64,000 bases of DNA, from assembly GCA_016806645.1 (NCBI GenBank), contig JACSYO010001855.1:141001-205000 (forward strand), given 5' to 3'. This document shows positions 27,501-41,200 of this stretch, piece by piece. The notes under the pieces were generated by a model, which ran no database searches, was not told where the DNA came from, and saw nothing but the letters and a program-made list of their open reading frames with translations. How positions within the stretch are numbered: the stretch's first letter is position 1; each line of letters begins with the position of its first letter. Position numbers and translations under genes: made by a program. Source of the DNA: Ophiodon elongatus. Taxonomy: Eukaryota; Chordata; Actinopteri; Perciformes; Hexagrammidae.

Positions 27501-29022
27501 GGGTTTTAGACAAAGCACAACCTCCAATGTTAGATGTTCCACTGTTTCTCTATCACAATTTTGGGAAACATTCCAACAAAAATGTTTACATTTCATTTTG
27601 AAAAGTTAGTTTTTTAAAGTTTATATTTTCTTTTTTCATATTCACATGGGCTGAGTTTAATATTCCACTGTAGTGCATGAATCTTATTACCAGAACACTG
27701 CAGGCTTTTGTATCCTGTTGAAATGTTAAGTTTCCAGTGTAGGTGTGACTTATTAACTGGGTAACATCCACCAAGGCTATTTCTTTATATTGGCACAAAC
27801 GAAATAGCCAGACATTTTGTAGATTTCAATGTCTTTTTCATGCATATTTTGAAAACCAAAATATTTTAGACATTGAAATGACCTCCACTTGAATACTTTT
27901 AGTTGTTAAGAATGATTATTCCACACAATGTGAAACTTGGATGGAGAAAATCCTCTGAAAAGCGCACACACGCTAAATGAACACATAAATGTGCACCTTT
28001 ATTCCAAAAGAAATCATGAAGCTGAGTTGTGGCCAGGCCTAATCCGCAACACCTGCATAGTCAGGTGGAAATGCCAGTCCTGTTTATATTAGTGGGCTGA
28101 AACTGGGTCATGTTTGTAACCACTGGGGTCTAACAGCCAGTGTTGGTGCTTTTAATGATATTGCTGTTTTGCCTCCATCCCTCTGCCATAATATTGAGGG
28201 GAAAATATCCACTCTGCTGTGGCTCGTCACCTGTTTAAATTTAATGAATTCAGTTTCTGAAATCAAGACACTTGCAGGGAATTGATATCACAAGCAACAT
28301 GGTTTGATGATGATTCTGATTGACCTAGTTGATGCAAAATGGTCCATTTGGGTGAGAATTTTTACATTGTTGTATGTCACATTTAAATAACTGGCTGGTT
28401 ATGAAGATCATTGGACTGCTTGACTGAGGAAGACTGTTCATTTCACCCAAAAAGGTTGTGTAGTGGTTGTTTGATGGTAGTTTGACACTGCAGTGCTGTA
28501 GCGCGATAAGCCAACGAGTCCTAACAGGATTGGGACAGGCCACAGACACACAGCTATCAAAACCCCTGAGATTCTGCCAGCAGTCATTGCAATTCTCTGT
28601 GTAACACACATGCACACAACCTTGGTTGTAAAACACATAGAAGACCTTTTTTTCACACATATGCAAACAAACACAGACACTGAGACTCATTACCCATGAT
28701 CTACTGTACACACCATTGCTGTTATCACATGCCTAGCCACACTCATTTACACAAAACCCAAATTCTCTCTCTCTCAAAACCTCTATGATAGACCGAATAT
28801 CGCAACATAAAATCTCATTGAGAAAAGGCGTTCATGCCACTAAGAAAAAAGAAAATGCTGGATATGTGGAATGTAAAGTAAATGCTCCCTCTGCCAAGCT
28901 ATTTGTGGTAAAGCAATTATTTTCTTTGTTGTGCCTGTGAAGGTTCACTGAAGTGTCTCATTTTTCTCTGATATTAAAGACCGTGAGGGATTTGTACAGC
29001 GGCATGCAATGTGAGGTTTTTT

Positions 29023-29089
<67 letters not shown>

Positions 29090-32000
29090 ACTTGATAAGA
29101 TGCCAGAATACTTCATCAGAATGTCTACCCTCCAAATATTTACACACACACCCACACACACATTTGGAGGGTAGACATTCTGATGAAGTATTCTGGCATC
29201 TTATCAATGATGTACAGACAGCAAAAGCCTCACTGGCTTTTCAAAGATTTTTAGAATTTGCATGATTGGTGATTATGTCAGTGGCATAGCCATTATATAT
29301 TGTATATGATTAACTAAACTAAGAGTAAGAGGGGTAGAAACCATGCAACCGAGGAGAAAGCTGGAGAGAGAGAAAAAAAAGAGAGACTTCCATACCTTCA
29401 TCAGCCTCCTCTTCCTCAGTGGGCGAGGCCAGTTGTCCTTCATTGCTTCTCTCTGCCTCCCTCTGAAGACTCACCACCTCATAAACAGCATCACTCTGAC
29501 CCACCCTCTCTGGTGTCTGCTGTGTGCACACACACAAATACAATCAGGCATCATCTTATCCTCAAGTGGAAATAGTTCTATGATTTTAGAAGAGTTTTGG
29601 AAAATCATTGATGATGCTAATATAAAGTATTAGCAATCTTAGATAAATATTAAATCAGATATTACTAGTTAAAATAGAGAATGCCTGTTTTCTGCAAAGT
29701 CATTCTCTTTAATTATACTGTATACATACTGCATGTAAGGTGCCAACAAGGTACAGTAATTCAAAAACAAATTGACTCAAACAGCTAGGTTACATTAGTG
29801 CCTGGAGACAATCAGATGCTACAGGGGCTTGAGAGGCGCAGTGATGAGCTTTAAACACTTTTACATATGCAGATGACTAATCCCTTCAAGCACAGGAAAG
29901 CTAGGAGGAGGAGGATCATCCAGTGTGAAAATGTTCACTTGAAGCGTTAAGGACATGGCAGCCAAAGAAGCAACAGAGTCATGAGCTAGCACAGAGTTCC
30001 TTGAACCAGCATACCATCGGTTGTCATTTATCCAGGACAGACAGCAGTCGGAGAGAACGCCTGCAGGTATGCTTGTGTCAGTATGAGATTGGCAGTGAGG
30101 GTCAATCTCAACAAGAGAATCGGCATGACCACACTTAGACCTGACATTGACTGTCTAAATCGATCAAGCAGGTGGTCAGGACAGAGCTCTCCGTCTCATC
30201 AGATGACACCAACAAAAGAAAAAATAGCCATGTATGAGGAAGAAGAGGAAAAGCTCTACAATCAGCAGAAAAGAGCCTGCTGTGCCTCAACTGGGATGCG
30301 TTTGCAGGCCAGCCTCTAAATTAAACTAACCTAGTGGAAGTCACAAAGGTGAACAAGGAAAGCCATATAAAACTACGGACAGACACCGGCAGCTAACATG
30401 CTTCAACAAGCTGCCTGCACACTACCTACCCAGTGCAACGGGATGATGGGTAAGAAAATGTAAAAAGATACAGAATTAATCTAGAAATTGTATGTAAAAT
30501 GTAAAACGATGATTAATGGGCAAAAGGTTGTCGACTTAGGAGACCATCTTTGTTTGTTTCAAGATTCTTTTAATCCCAGCTCTTTTTCAGTGTGAAACTT
30601 TGAGTTAGACCCATAGCCTCAAATAAATTAAATAAACAATTCATAAACTGTTTTAACTCTTTAATGGAATGAAACCCTAATGAATACTTGACTTGTATTC
30701 GACTGGTAGAGAGATCTAAGACTAATCTGTTTCTGCTGGGCGGGTACCACCATGAAAGTTTTAGCAAACACAGTCAACTGAACTTGAAAATTGCTGAAGT
30801 TTATCAATGATTCGCAACAACAAGTTTTCTTTGAGGTTTAGGGTGTAAAAAATTGCTTAATACAGCGCTTAACTACTTCATAAACCCATTATAATAGACA
30901 AAGAAATGCATAAGAGAAGAAATACACCAGCAGACTTGACCTTGGGTGTCATAAGCTACTGATGTTTATTTCTGGTCTATTCAATTACTGTAGTGCTGTT
31001 GCCTCTCCTCCACCTGGTAGAATGGATCAATGAGCTGCATTGATCTGCCCACTCGCATGGCGTCTAATGACTAACTCAAGTCAGTGATGAGAGCACAAAT
31101 TGGGAGAGAATATCAAGTCTGGCCTATTTTAGGAGAAAATCTGAGGAGGCTTAGGTAACACGTTGACTTTGCTATAGAGTTCGGGGTGAATTGTTAACCC
31201 TAGAGAGTGAATTATTAACACTGATAAAATTGTGACAGATAATTGGACCAGAGAGTTGTTGAAACACATTATCATCTATTGTGGATTTCTAATAAGATAA
31301 AAAGTGATTATCCAAAATAGTTTGTTCACACATCAAGAAAGAACAGCTCTGTTTGCTAAATGTTATTGTATGGGTTGAATTGAATTGATTACCGGTTCAA
31401 TGGTAATCAAGTCAATTCAACCCATAGAATAACATGATCACAAAATAACAGGTCTTTGTAACATTAACAAGCATATTTCTTTTGCAAAGCAATTGTTCAG
31501 CTGTTGTCATATTAAACAAGGACAACACTCTTTCATTCCATCAACCACTAAATGTTGGCTCAATATTTTATATTATATTATATTTATTTTATTTTATCTT
31601 AAAAAGCATACAAACTCATATTTTGTTTGATTTTTTTTTCCTATTTTCCATCATCATAGCTCCTGCAAATATTGTAGGTTTACATATCTGCTGATCTTTT
31701 GGAAACTCCCAATTCTTTATAATTGCGTTTTAGACATGTACTCAACATTTTCTTCAGTCCTCGTGTCGACTTAGTCTCAACCCTGTCCTGTCTGGACTCT
31801 TGAAATTAACTTGGACTTGACCCATGGGATGAAGCCTACAGCCTTCTTCCCTGTAAAGCAGACACCTAATACATTTTCCAGCTAAGAAGACACAGAAAAC
31901 AAGTTGGCACAGATAATGACTCCCTGGTACTTACCCACAGTTTTGGGCAAAATAAGGACTGAAGATATATAATAATATAATAATAGGACTACATATTTTG

Positions 32001-35000
32001 TGTGTGTATCACCTCTGATTACCATCTTCCACAAAAACCTCCACACAATATTATCTTTTAATTAGCTCTTAACCACAGCACCAGTCCAGCACTCTTCCAT
32101 TCACGGAGGAGATAACTAGAGAGGCAATCAGACCGCCACTGTTAATTACCCACATGCCAATAATGAGACAGAGCCTCTTATTAGCTCCCTACAATCCAAA
32201 GCTTCCCCACACTCCACTGCTTTGCCAGCTCCCCACGGCCTACTAAAGGAGATCTGCTTTTTAACAAGAAAGAGGTGGCTTACAGCTTAACTGTATTTTT
32301 TAAGCACCTGCAGCAACTGCACAAGCTTGGTGTCCTTGTGTTGGTGGGAGGTGAGTAAATGTGCTTTCTTCATTCTCTCTCTCTCTCTCTCTCTCAGCAC
32401 TTTTTAATCAGACAAGTTGGGAGGAAACTCAAAAGGGCAAACAGTTCAGGGTGTGTGATCTTTGCCATTATACATTAACAAGAGCTTCTAGGATATTGTT
32501 TATTCGGTGCTATCTACAAAACTCATCACATCAGGGGATTGTGGTGACTATTATTCGGCTGCCAGACATCGGCTCACAAGATAAATGTGATAACCGGGTT
32601 GGAGTTTAGCACAGAGTTTCGGGAATAACATGTTGCGCATCAATGCACCAGCTTGACAATGAGAGGCAGGCCGACTGTGGAAGATACACAGATGGAAAGA
32701 GAGGAATGGAAATCTGATGATGAGACATTTGCATCTTTGAGCACATATCTGTAGCTCTCGATGCGACCAAGTGTTTCAGCTCTCTGGGGTACAGCATTTG
32801 ACTGGTCACTGACACGCCACCATGCCTCCAAATACCCGCTCTGACCTCATCCTCGACTCCACACCTCCTCAAAGCTGCACACAAGTAAAGCTGTGGCTGT
32901 AAAGCGCTCTGAGACATATGTGATGTTGGACTACGTCAATAAACTTGACTTGACTTAAATAACCTTGTGAAAGCAATATGGCTTCCACCTTTCTGTGTCA
33001 GAGGTCTCTACTCAGACTCCCTCTGATCATTTATTTAAGTTATTACGTGTTTGACTACTCTTATTACAATAAGAATAGAATGATAATAGATTGGATTGGC
33101 GCCGCTTTATACATTGACACATAATATCAAAAGGGGTTATTTCCATAAATTTCACCCAGGTAAATCATTACCACATTAATTTTAAGATATTAATCCCATT
33201 GTCAACAACAATCCTACTCTCAACAAATCAGATGAAATGCAAACTGGCAAAAGCATTTTCACGTTTAACAGTTTTCTTGATAGAGCAACCGAAATCCCTA
33301 AAAACAAACAAACAATTAGGTAGGGGGCAATAATATTCACTATCAGAATATGCGTAACTTTTTATATCGATATACATAGTCATATTGTGAGACAGGATGT
33401 TTTCTGGAAGATAAATTGAAAAATCAAGAATGAAAGATATTTCATCAGAGATGCAAAAATCATAAAAATCCAATATGACCATAAAGCAGGGCTGCTCAGT
33501 GTTTTGCACTGGTCTTACTACAGCCAGAATGGTAAAGGGATAGCTACCATAGCATAAACCGGATGGCAAATATAAAAAACTTATAGCATAAATAGGCATA
33601 TTGCCCAATCCTACAACCAACCAATCATAAACCATCGACAAACCAACCTTATATCCTAACTACATGTAAAATATGAAAAAGGGTGCAGGTTCTGTGACGG
33701 TTGTCATACTTAGTAGATACCTGTCTGAGTTTGAGATAGAAGGTCTCACTGAAGGTCTTGCGGCTGAAGTACCAGAAGCGTTCGTTTGATGGATATACCC
33801 TGACCAGAGTTTCCAGCAGAAAGCGAACTGGCTCCACCACCTCAGTGACCACCAGGTCCACCGCCACCGTCATGTAGACCTGCTTATCTGGAACAAACCA
33901 CAGAGACAAAGCAAAGCACGGTTACTGTGGCGGTAGTATAAGAAACTCCTTTGTTTCTTTTCTTTGTACTTGATTTCAGTCAGTGAAGCACATTTACCTA
34001 CTGTCTATCATGTTAAATTACATAGTATGCAAGTATTTTTTTCTATTCTATATAATACTCAGATCTAGAATAACAAATTTTACAATTAATTTAAAAATCT
34101 ATAAATGCAACTGTAAGCTGAGGAGATTTCACTTTTCATCTGACTGGCCTCTACTGGGAGGCAGGAAATCAACACCATGCGTCCTGTGAGGATGCCACAC
34201 CCCCTAGTGGATAACGACATAACATTAATGTCATCAACTTCACAACTGAAGTCTATAAATGTATTTGTTACTGTAGGTGAAAAGTGTATTCTGCAAGCCC
34301 AGCCCTGGAACGTGAACTTGTTTTCATAGTACAGATGTTTTGGTTTATACAGCAGGAACTGCTCACTTCATGATTATGTTAAATTAAAAAAAAAATCAAC
34401 CTGAGGAGGGACAGAAATGTACTACCAGCGTCTTAATATAGATTGCAATTATGATAATATTAAGCACTTGTTTTTTGGGGGAAAGGACTTGTTTGAAGAT
34501 TCAGATACTCTTGGCGCTGATGCTGAGATAGTTTATTTGCCGATAATAAAAACATGTCTTTTGATGGTTCGGGCTCCCCAGGTGTTGGTTACAATAGCTA
34601 GCTACATGTCATATCAAGATGCACTTATTTGTAAGCAGCCATTATTTTCTGATAACCAGTAAAAGAAAATGTAGTTATTTCATATGATGTGTCCTAATTT
34701 ATGTACAGATTGTGAAAAGAAAGAATGAATAACACTATCTTGGACAGAGAACTCTGTTAGCTCACTTTTTTTGGCGAGTTAATCATTAATCCATTAACTG
34801 ATTATTTGCTCAGCAGGAAACTACTCAACCATAATTTTGACCGTGACCAGTGCCTCCTGAGGGAAGTAAGCCGGTTTCAAAACCTCCACTTTGAAAATTA
34901 CCACCAGATCAACATCACACTGAAATGCGTGATAATGTATAAAAAACAAGTAACTTTCTATGCTACATAATACCCTTCAAAAATACAACCTTTAAAATGT

Positions 35001-35142
35001 CTCTTTTACAAATAATCAAACTAGAAGTGTGTATCATGGAAGCATCTCTGAATTATCTATGCCAGTCAGGATGTGGGCAGATGAGAAGAGATTGCTGTGT
35101 TTTGTCTGTGTGTCTTTGTGTGTGTGTCTTTGTGGGTGTGTC

Positions 35143-35218
<76 letters not shown>

Positions 35219-38200
35219 TGGCTTTCTACTGTCAGCCTCTCATGAGGTAGAGTGCTTTGACAGACCTGCCACCCACCTTCAAGTCAAACTCTAACAGCCT
35301 TCGAGTAAGCAAGTTGCCAAGTGCTCAAATGTGTTAGCGGTAATGTATTTGTCGAGGCAAGCTCTCTGCCTGGATACACTCTGTGGGATCCGGTCTAAGC
35401 ACATACAAATACTTCCCTTGTAAAAGACAATAAAATGTATCTTTTCTCAAGTACATAACGATCAATTTGTTCAACACCAATATGTTAATCTGAGTGGGTT
35501 TGGATTTATGAATATACATTTCAAATTATGTTTAAAACTTAAATCAAACACTAAATGTGTTAAAATATATTTTGTGTACCTAATTTGTGAATATTTCATT
35601 TTGTGAAGTTGTTCAATTCAGGTTCTAGATGTCAATATTCAGAAAACAGATATGACCAAAGTATTTCATCAACTGAGTACATTATCATTATCATCATGAT
35701 ATATCGTTTGTGTGCAATAGAATAATCCTGCAGGCCTATGTTATCAAGTTGTGTTATTAGGAGCTTCATCATGCAAAACAAAGAGACAATAAAAGGAGGA
35801 AAATGTATTATGCTCAAAGACCTGCGTAGCTATAAGCCGGACAGATATGCAAAGTGAATTGCATGAGAATAATTTCCTCAAAATGCTGCTTTTATTTCTA
35901 TTTCTCACTTGAGTGAGTGTCCACAGCTCTGTTAGCTCTGCTGCCTGACACAAGTCACGCTTCAATGTGCAAAAACGTGCCATGCTTTGACAAGTAATGG
36001 TCACAAGGCTAGGTACAAGGCTGTACGTTAGAACAGATGTAGGCAACTATCACATCCAGGCTCCAATGCAAGCACTGCATAATTATCAGACGTGACCTTG
36101 AGCTTTGTGCAATCCCACATCATACATGCGACAATAATGTAGGGAAATAATTCCTACTTCATATTTTTTTGTGAACAACCAGCAAACAAGAACTGGTGTG
36201 TTCCGCTTGACACAGATCATAAATGCAGCAAAACTTTGAATTAATCAATTATTCAAAAAAAGTCAACAAATTGCTGCTATGAGCAATATAATTATTAAAG
36301 AAGGGAACTGTACATCTGCATTGAAATATTTTACCAACATGCCTTTATGCACGGCTGTAAGTTACTTTTTAAGAATTAAAAGGTTATTTTGAAGTCAAAC
36401 GGTTGCCATCTTTGCTCAGTGACACATGACTGCAACTTTAAATATTTCACAGCTCCTTTGGATAGAAATTAAATTGTAATCTGTGTGACATAATATTTAG
36501 GGGGACAATAACTCTCCTCACCTTTGGGTGTGTCTTCATTCAGCTGCTGGAAGGCCGCCATGTTGGGGTTCCATTTTCCAGTGATCACATAGGCCTTCCC
36601 ATCAGAGCTCTTCCCCATCGACTCCTGTGTAGGTATTAATAAATGGATTATGTACTAAGTTTTTGTAAAAGCACCCAATATCAGTTTCACAAATATAAAC
36701 TGGAACAAAGAAAAATGCAGGTTAAAGGAATACTTCACACTTAAAATGACCATTTGATGACCATGAATTATTCACCATGAATTCTTGAAGGAAACTTTGA
36801 AGCATGAGACGGTAGTAGCTGAAGTGTTTTTAATAGTACGAATTTGGGTGAAGATGCACGTGTTTGGGAAATACTTAGCATACAACTGTGAAAACGAGAC
36901 TTGGATTATACTGCAAGAGTTGTGTGAGAGTTTGTAAACAGATGTTTTGATGTAGTTTGCTGCTGGTTAATCCCATATATTAAAATTCAGGAAGGATTTA
37001 CAAAAATGTTGTCCGTTCCTAGATTCTCCATTCACCGTGAAGGCATGTGTGAAAAACAAAGTTTTCTTCAAGAATTCAAGGTAACACACAAGGAGTAATT
37101 TATATGGAAATGGTCATTTTGAGGATGAAGGATTCCTGTAACTACAGTGGGTGAATATATTATTAACCTGCAGATCTATTACTCTGGATATGCTAATTTA
37201 GATGCAAATTAAAATGATAAAAGGCTGGTTAAATTATCTGAGGCGCGTTCTGCTCACCATGTCTAGTAGATGCATGCCGCTGTTGCAGACTTTCTGTCCT
37301 GGACTCAGCAGCATCCCAAAACACCTAGAGGGAAGACACAGGAGGCACAATCACAAATCAATATCCACTAATTCCACTGCAGAGTTACAGTCTGCAGTCA
37401 CCAGCAGAGTGAATCAAAGTAGTTCTTGGGAGGGAAAGGAAACTGGAATATGTAAAACAACTCAAGTGACCAAACTACCCTCATTAATATTGTAATGTCT
37501 TATAATCTTTCAGGTATTAAGCTGACACTATGAAGGGCTTCAAGCGCCAGTATTGCACATTGGTCAATTAGAAAAAGTCAATATATTATCTTGGCCAAAA
37601 TTAAAATGATCTGAAAAAAGCTCAAAAGAATCTAGCCTAGCATTTCTAAGCTCCTTCGGGGTGATAAAAGACCCAGCTCTCCCTGCCACTGCTGGCTGCA
37701 CCCCTCAAACAGAAAAGGGCAGCACAAACACACAAGTTAAAAAACACGAGTAATTTTCAAATTATATAGATATGTTGTGTATTAAAAACAGAAGTTTGCC
37801 TTTTACATATTTAAGGTATTGCACTATACTGAAGCAGCATGGTTTACATTGTTTCCAGGTCATCATACCAATCCAACATAATCATTAGTTATAGTAAAGT
37901 CCCTTCAGCTATGGGTCACAGGTGCCATCCAGTGTTCAGCATGGGAATCTTGCAGTTTCAAAAATACATTGTAAAAGAATACATTTACAGTTAACCCAGC
38001 CATAACCCAGGACTCAGGAGGGCTCATACTGATTTTTAAAGATATGGGTCAAGTGTCTTGCAAAGTGATATTTCAAAAGGATTTGTAAAGTGGATGGAAA
38101 GACTTCTGTACAGCATCCATAAAACACATATAGCAGAACCATACTGTACCGCATTTCAAAAAAATAAACCATTATGACTTTAAAAAAAAAAAGAGAAATG

Positions 38201-41200
38201 AATAAAATAAAGGATCAGTTCTGAACACAATAGGGGCTTCCATAGAGGCTAAAAATAAAGGAGAGGGCAGGTGTCTGTCTCCCTCTGATAGCGATAGGAG
38301 GTGAGGGAATGAAGAAGAAAGGAGGGGAGTTATGAGGATGACCTACTTCTTTGGTGTTGCCGTGCTGCTAGAACATGTAAACACATAAAAATGAGATTGC
38401 GGGAAATGATTTAACTACATTATTTTTATTATGCTCTCTTTGGGTGGCTTGACTCATTTGACTTTTTCCTTTTGTTGCCCTTATTGCTTTCCCTCTACAA
38501 TATTTGACCACTGAGTATGTGCACTGTCCTTGTGAAAACAAGCCAACCTGGTTCTTCAATCTGGAAAGTCAGTTTAATTTACCAGAATGAAGTTTATAAC
38601 AAGACTATAGATTTGGTATGCTGTGTGAATCCCCAGCATGTTTAGAGCAGCGTTTTTTAGCTCTACATCATTAACTCTTTTAGTTAAGCTTATTTATCCT
38701 GCTGAGTCAGCTGCTTTACAATCTCTGGTGGTTACAGCACCAATATAGATGAAAAGGCAAGTCTCTTTCTGAAGTATAGTAAGTTAAGCCGACCATATAC
38801 AAAATACAACCACAAAAAGCAAAGCGCTAGTGGAAGCAAAGATAGATATGTAGACATTTGATAACTGCAAATTGGAGAAAACCTAAACTATACATCAAAT
38901 AAGATTAAACCCCTCCTGAAAAATGGGTGAGGAATAAACCCCTTAACAAAGACCCCCCCCCCAATGGAAGGTTACTCGGACATTGTCATGCATCATTTAT
39001 TTTCACAGTAATCCTCACCTCTCGATGCCCAGCTCCTTGTTGCACATTTGCTGAACTGAAACCATGACCTTCTTCTGAACGCTCTGTCGCAGCTTGAAGT
39101 AGAATTTATCTCTGTCCTTAGGCACTGGACTGTAGAGGGGAAGAACGGGGGATAGAGTTATCATGCATAACCTTAGGGACATAGATGTAGTTCAATTTAG
39201 ATTGTGTGTATTATTGTGCTGTGGTGTTCAATAATGTGATTTGAAGTATATTTTGAAATGTTTTATGCTAGATCTTCATTACCTTAATATGACTAGCCGA
39301 GTTAGAGATAAAATCGGACATATCTTTCCTCAAGTCCTCCAAGTGTATTATACTTTATGGTTATCTGCTGTGCTTTCAAAACAACTATTGGGCCACTTTA
39401 TTTCAGAGGAGAACAGAAAATAAAAAAAACTCAATATATGATGGCTTGTGAAAATAGAAATATTGTCTTACTGTGCCGATAAGCTTTACACTCTTCACGG
39501 GTGAACATTAACAGTTAGATAAAATTGTATTGTGGCAGTATATTAAAGCTTTCCACCTATCAACATATCTGTGATATAAACAGCCTTGAGCTGATAAGAA
39601 ACACACAATATGCGTTTGGTGTAATTTACATGTATCACACTGCGCTCCAAAAAAATGGCACCAGATGATCAAACTATAATATAGCACCATCATCCTTCTT
39701 TCATAAAATGCATTTAATTCTCATGCAATTTTCACATTTAATGTGATACGAATATTGTGATATTACTATACCTTTTGTAAATTTACAGAAGCATTATACT
39801 CAGATACACCTATACCATTTAAGTGTAGTGTGTATCTGCATGTCTGGTGTGTGGACAAAGTACCTGTAGTTGCCCTTGCCATCGTCCTCTTTTATTTCCA
39901 ACGTGACAGTGAAGGTGTAGAGGTCGCCATCAGGCAGACTGGACAGCGCCGTGTCCCTGATGTCTGCCGGCCGTGAAGAGCGTCGAAATGCCGTGGAGAA
40001 ACTGTACAGGATACGACTGACCTGGATGGAAAAGGAAAAGAAAAACAGAGATATTATAGGTAGAAAGACAAGGAAGTAGGAAAGATTAGGAAGACAAAAT
40101 AAATAGTAAAAAAAGCAGAAAAGATAAAAGTAACCGGTTGTGAGAGGAGATTAGTGAATATAATCAAAATATGCAAATAGAAATGAAGAGAACATGAGAA
40201 TTAAAAGATAGTAACAACGAAAAGAGTAAAATACAACTGGACATTATTGAGAAAACACAATAGAGGACAACAGTGCCCTCAGCTGGTTTACCAGTCTCAG
40301 TAGTTAGGACTCGTGTAAATCTCAGCATACAAAACACATACTGAAATGTCTGTTCTTTAAGTTACGACAGAAGTGGGTATTACTGTATGTTTACTAGAGC
40401 CCAGAGGCAGCTTCACAATTCTGCCACTTAAGAACAAATTCACTATTTACAAGTACACACCGATTATGGAGGTGTACTGTATTCATTGTGTTAGTGGGTG
40501 GATAATCTTATACACTCCACTCTTCTGGTAAATGATAATGACTTTAAATTAAATCTGCAGCAACTTTACTTACTTAATGTGACATTTTACATTATTAAAA
40601 GGAAACCAGAGGCAGGTGATATGGTGTCTGTGGTATGTAAAATTTAGTTTGAGCCACAGAAATACTTTTTGCCGTTTCCTGTTGTATTATTTTTCTATTT
40701 GCATAACTGCACAGGAAAAAGTCTCACATTTATGTCACTGACCACAGTGCGGTTCTGGTTCACACTGCCATGTTGACAAAGTAACTCACCTTTAAAGCCA
40801 ACTTGTGTCTAATGTTGAGGGACTGCGCTCCACAGCGGAGTGAAAACCATGTTGAGCTACAGTTTATAATGAGGAATACATGCATGTAACTCACAGCCTC
40901 TTTGATGTGGCAGGAGAAGACGTGAATCTGGAAGTCCTCAGAGCTCCGGTAACTCTCAGTGAAGGAGAAACAGTCACTTTCCACCGAACCCTCCTTTCCA
41001 CGAGCACAGAACAACACCTTGTAGATAGGAAATGAAGCGATCTCTGTACCAGAGGCCTGGTCCACAATCCTGGGGAGAGTCATTTTATTTTACAGGTGAA
41101 AATGGCACTTTGGTCCTGACTTAAAGTCGGTGTAACAGCAAATTAAAGATACAAATTAAAATTTATAAACAAATAGCCACCCCCAATTATCAATATACAT

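Larger units (their letters stand above)
24996..29395 (-). other. rabgap1l intron 10
   Basis: 4.4 kb. Contains the 46-bp inverted repeat and (AT)n near its 5' end. 26640-26870 is GC-richer with an AP-1-type TGACTCA at 26813. A 12-bp inverted pair occurs at 27823-27834 and 27868-27879. No exon seen. Confidence 0.8.
29517..33720 (-). other. rabgap1l intron 9
   Basis: 4.2 kb. Contains the 34-bp hairpin, the retroposon tail at 32880-32956, the hAT-like MITE at 33321-33613, and a candidate conserved noncoding stretch at 32056-32230. Confidence 0.8.

Noticed and set aside
29092..29207. Hairpin pair as a CRISPR-like or terminator structure
   Set aside because: Eukaryotic intron, one inverted pair rather than direct repeats with spacers; not a Pol III or rho-independent context.
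34997..35294. Three overlapping Cys/Val repeat frames
   Set aside because: Translation of a (TG)n microsatellite.
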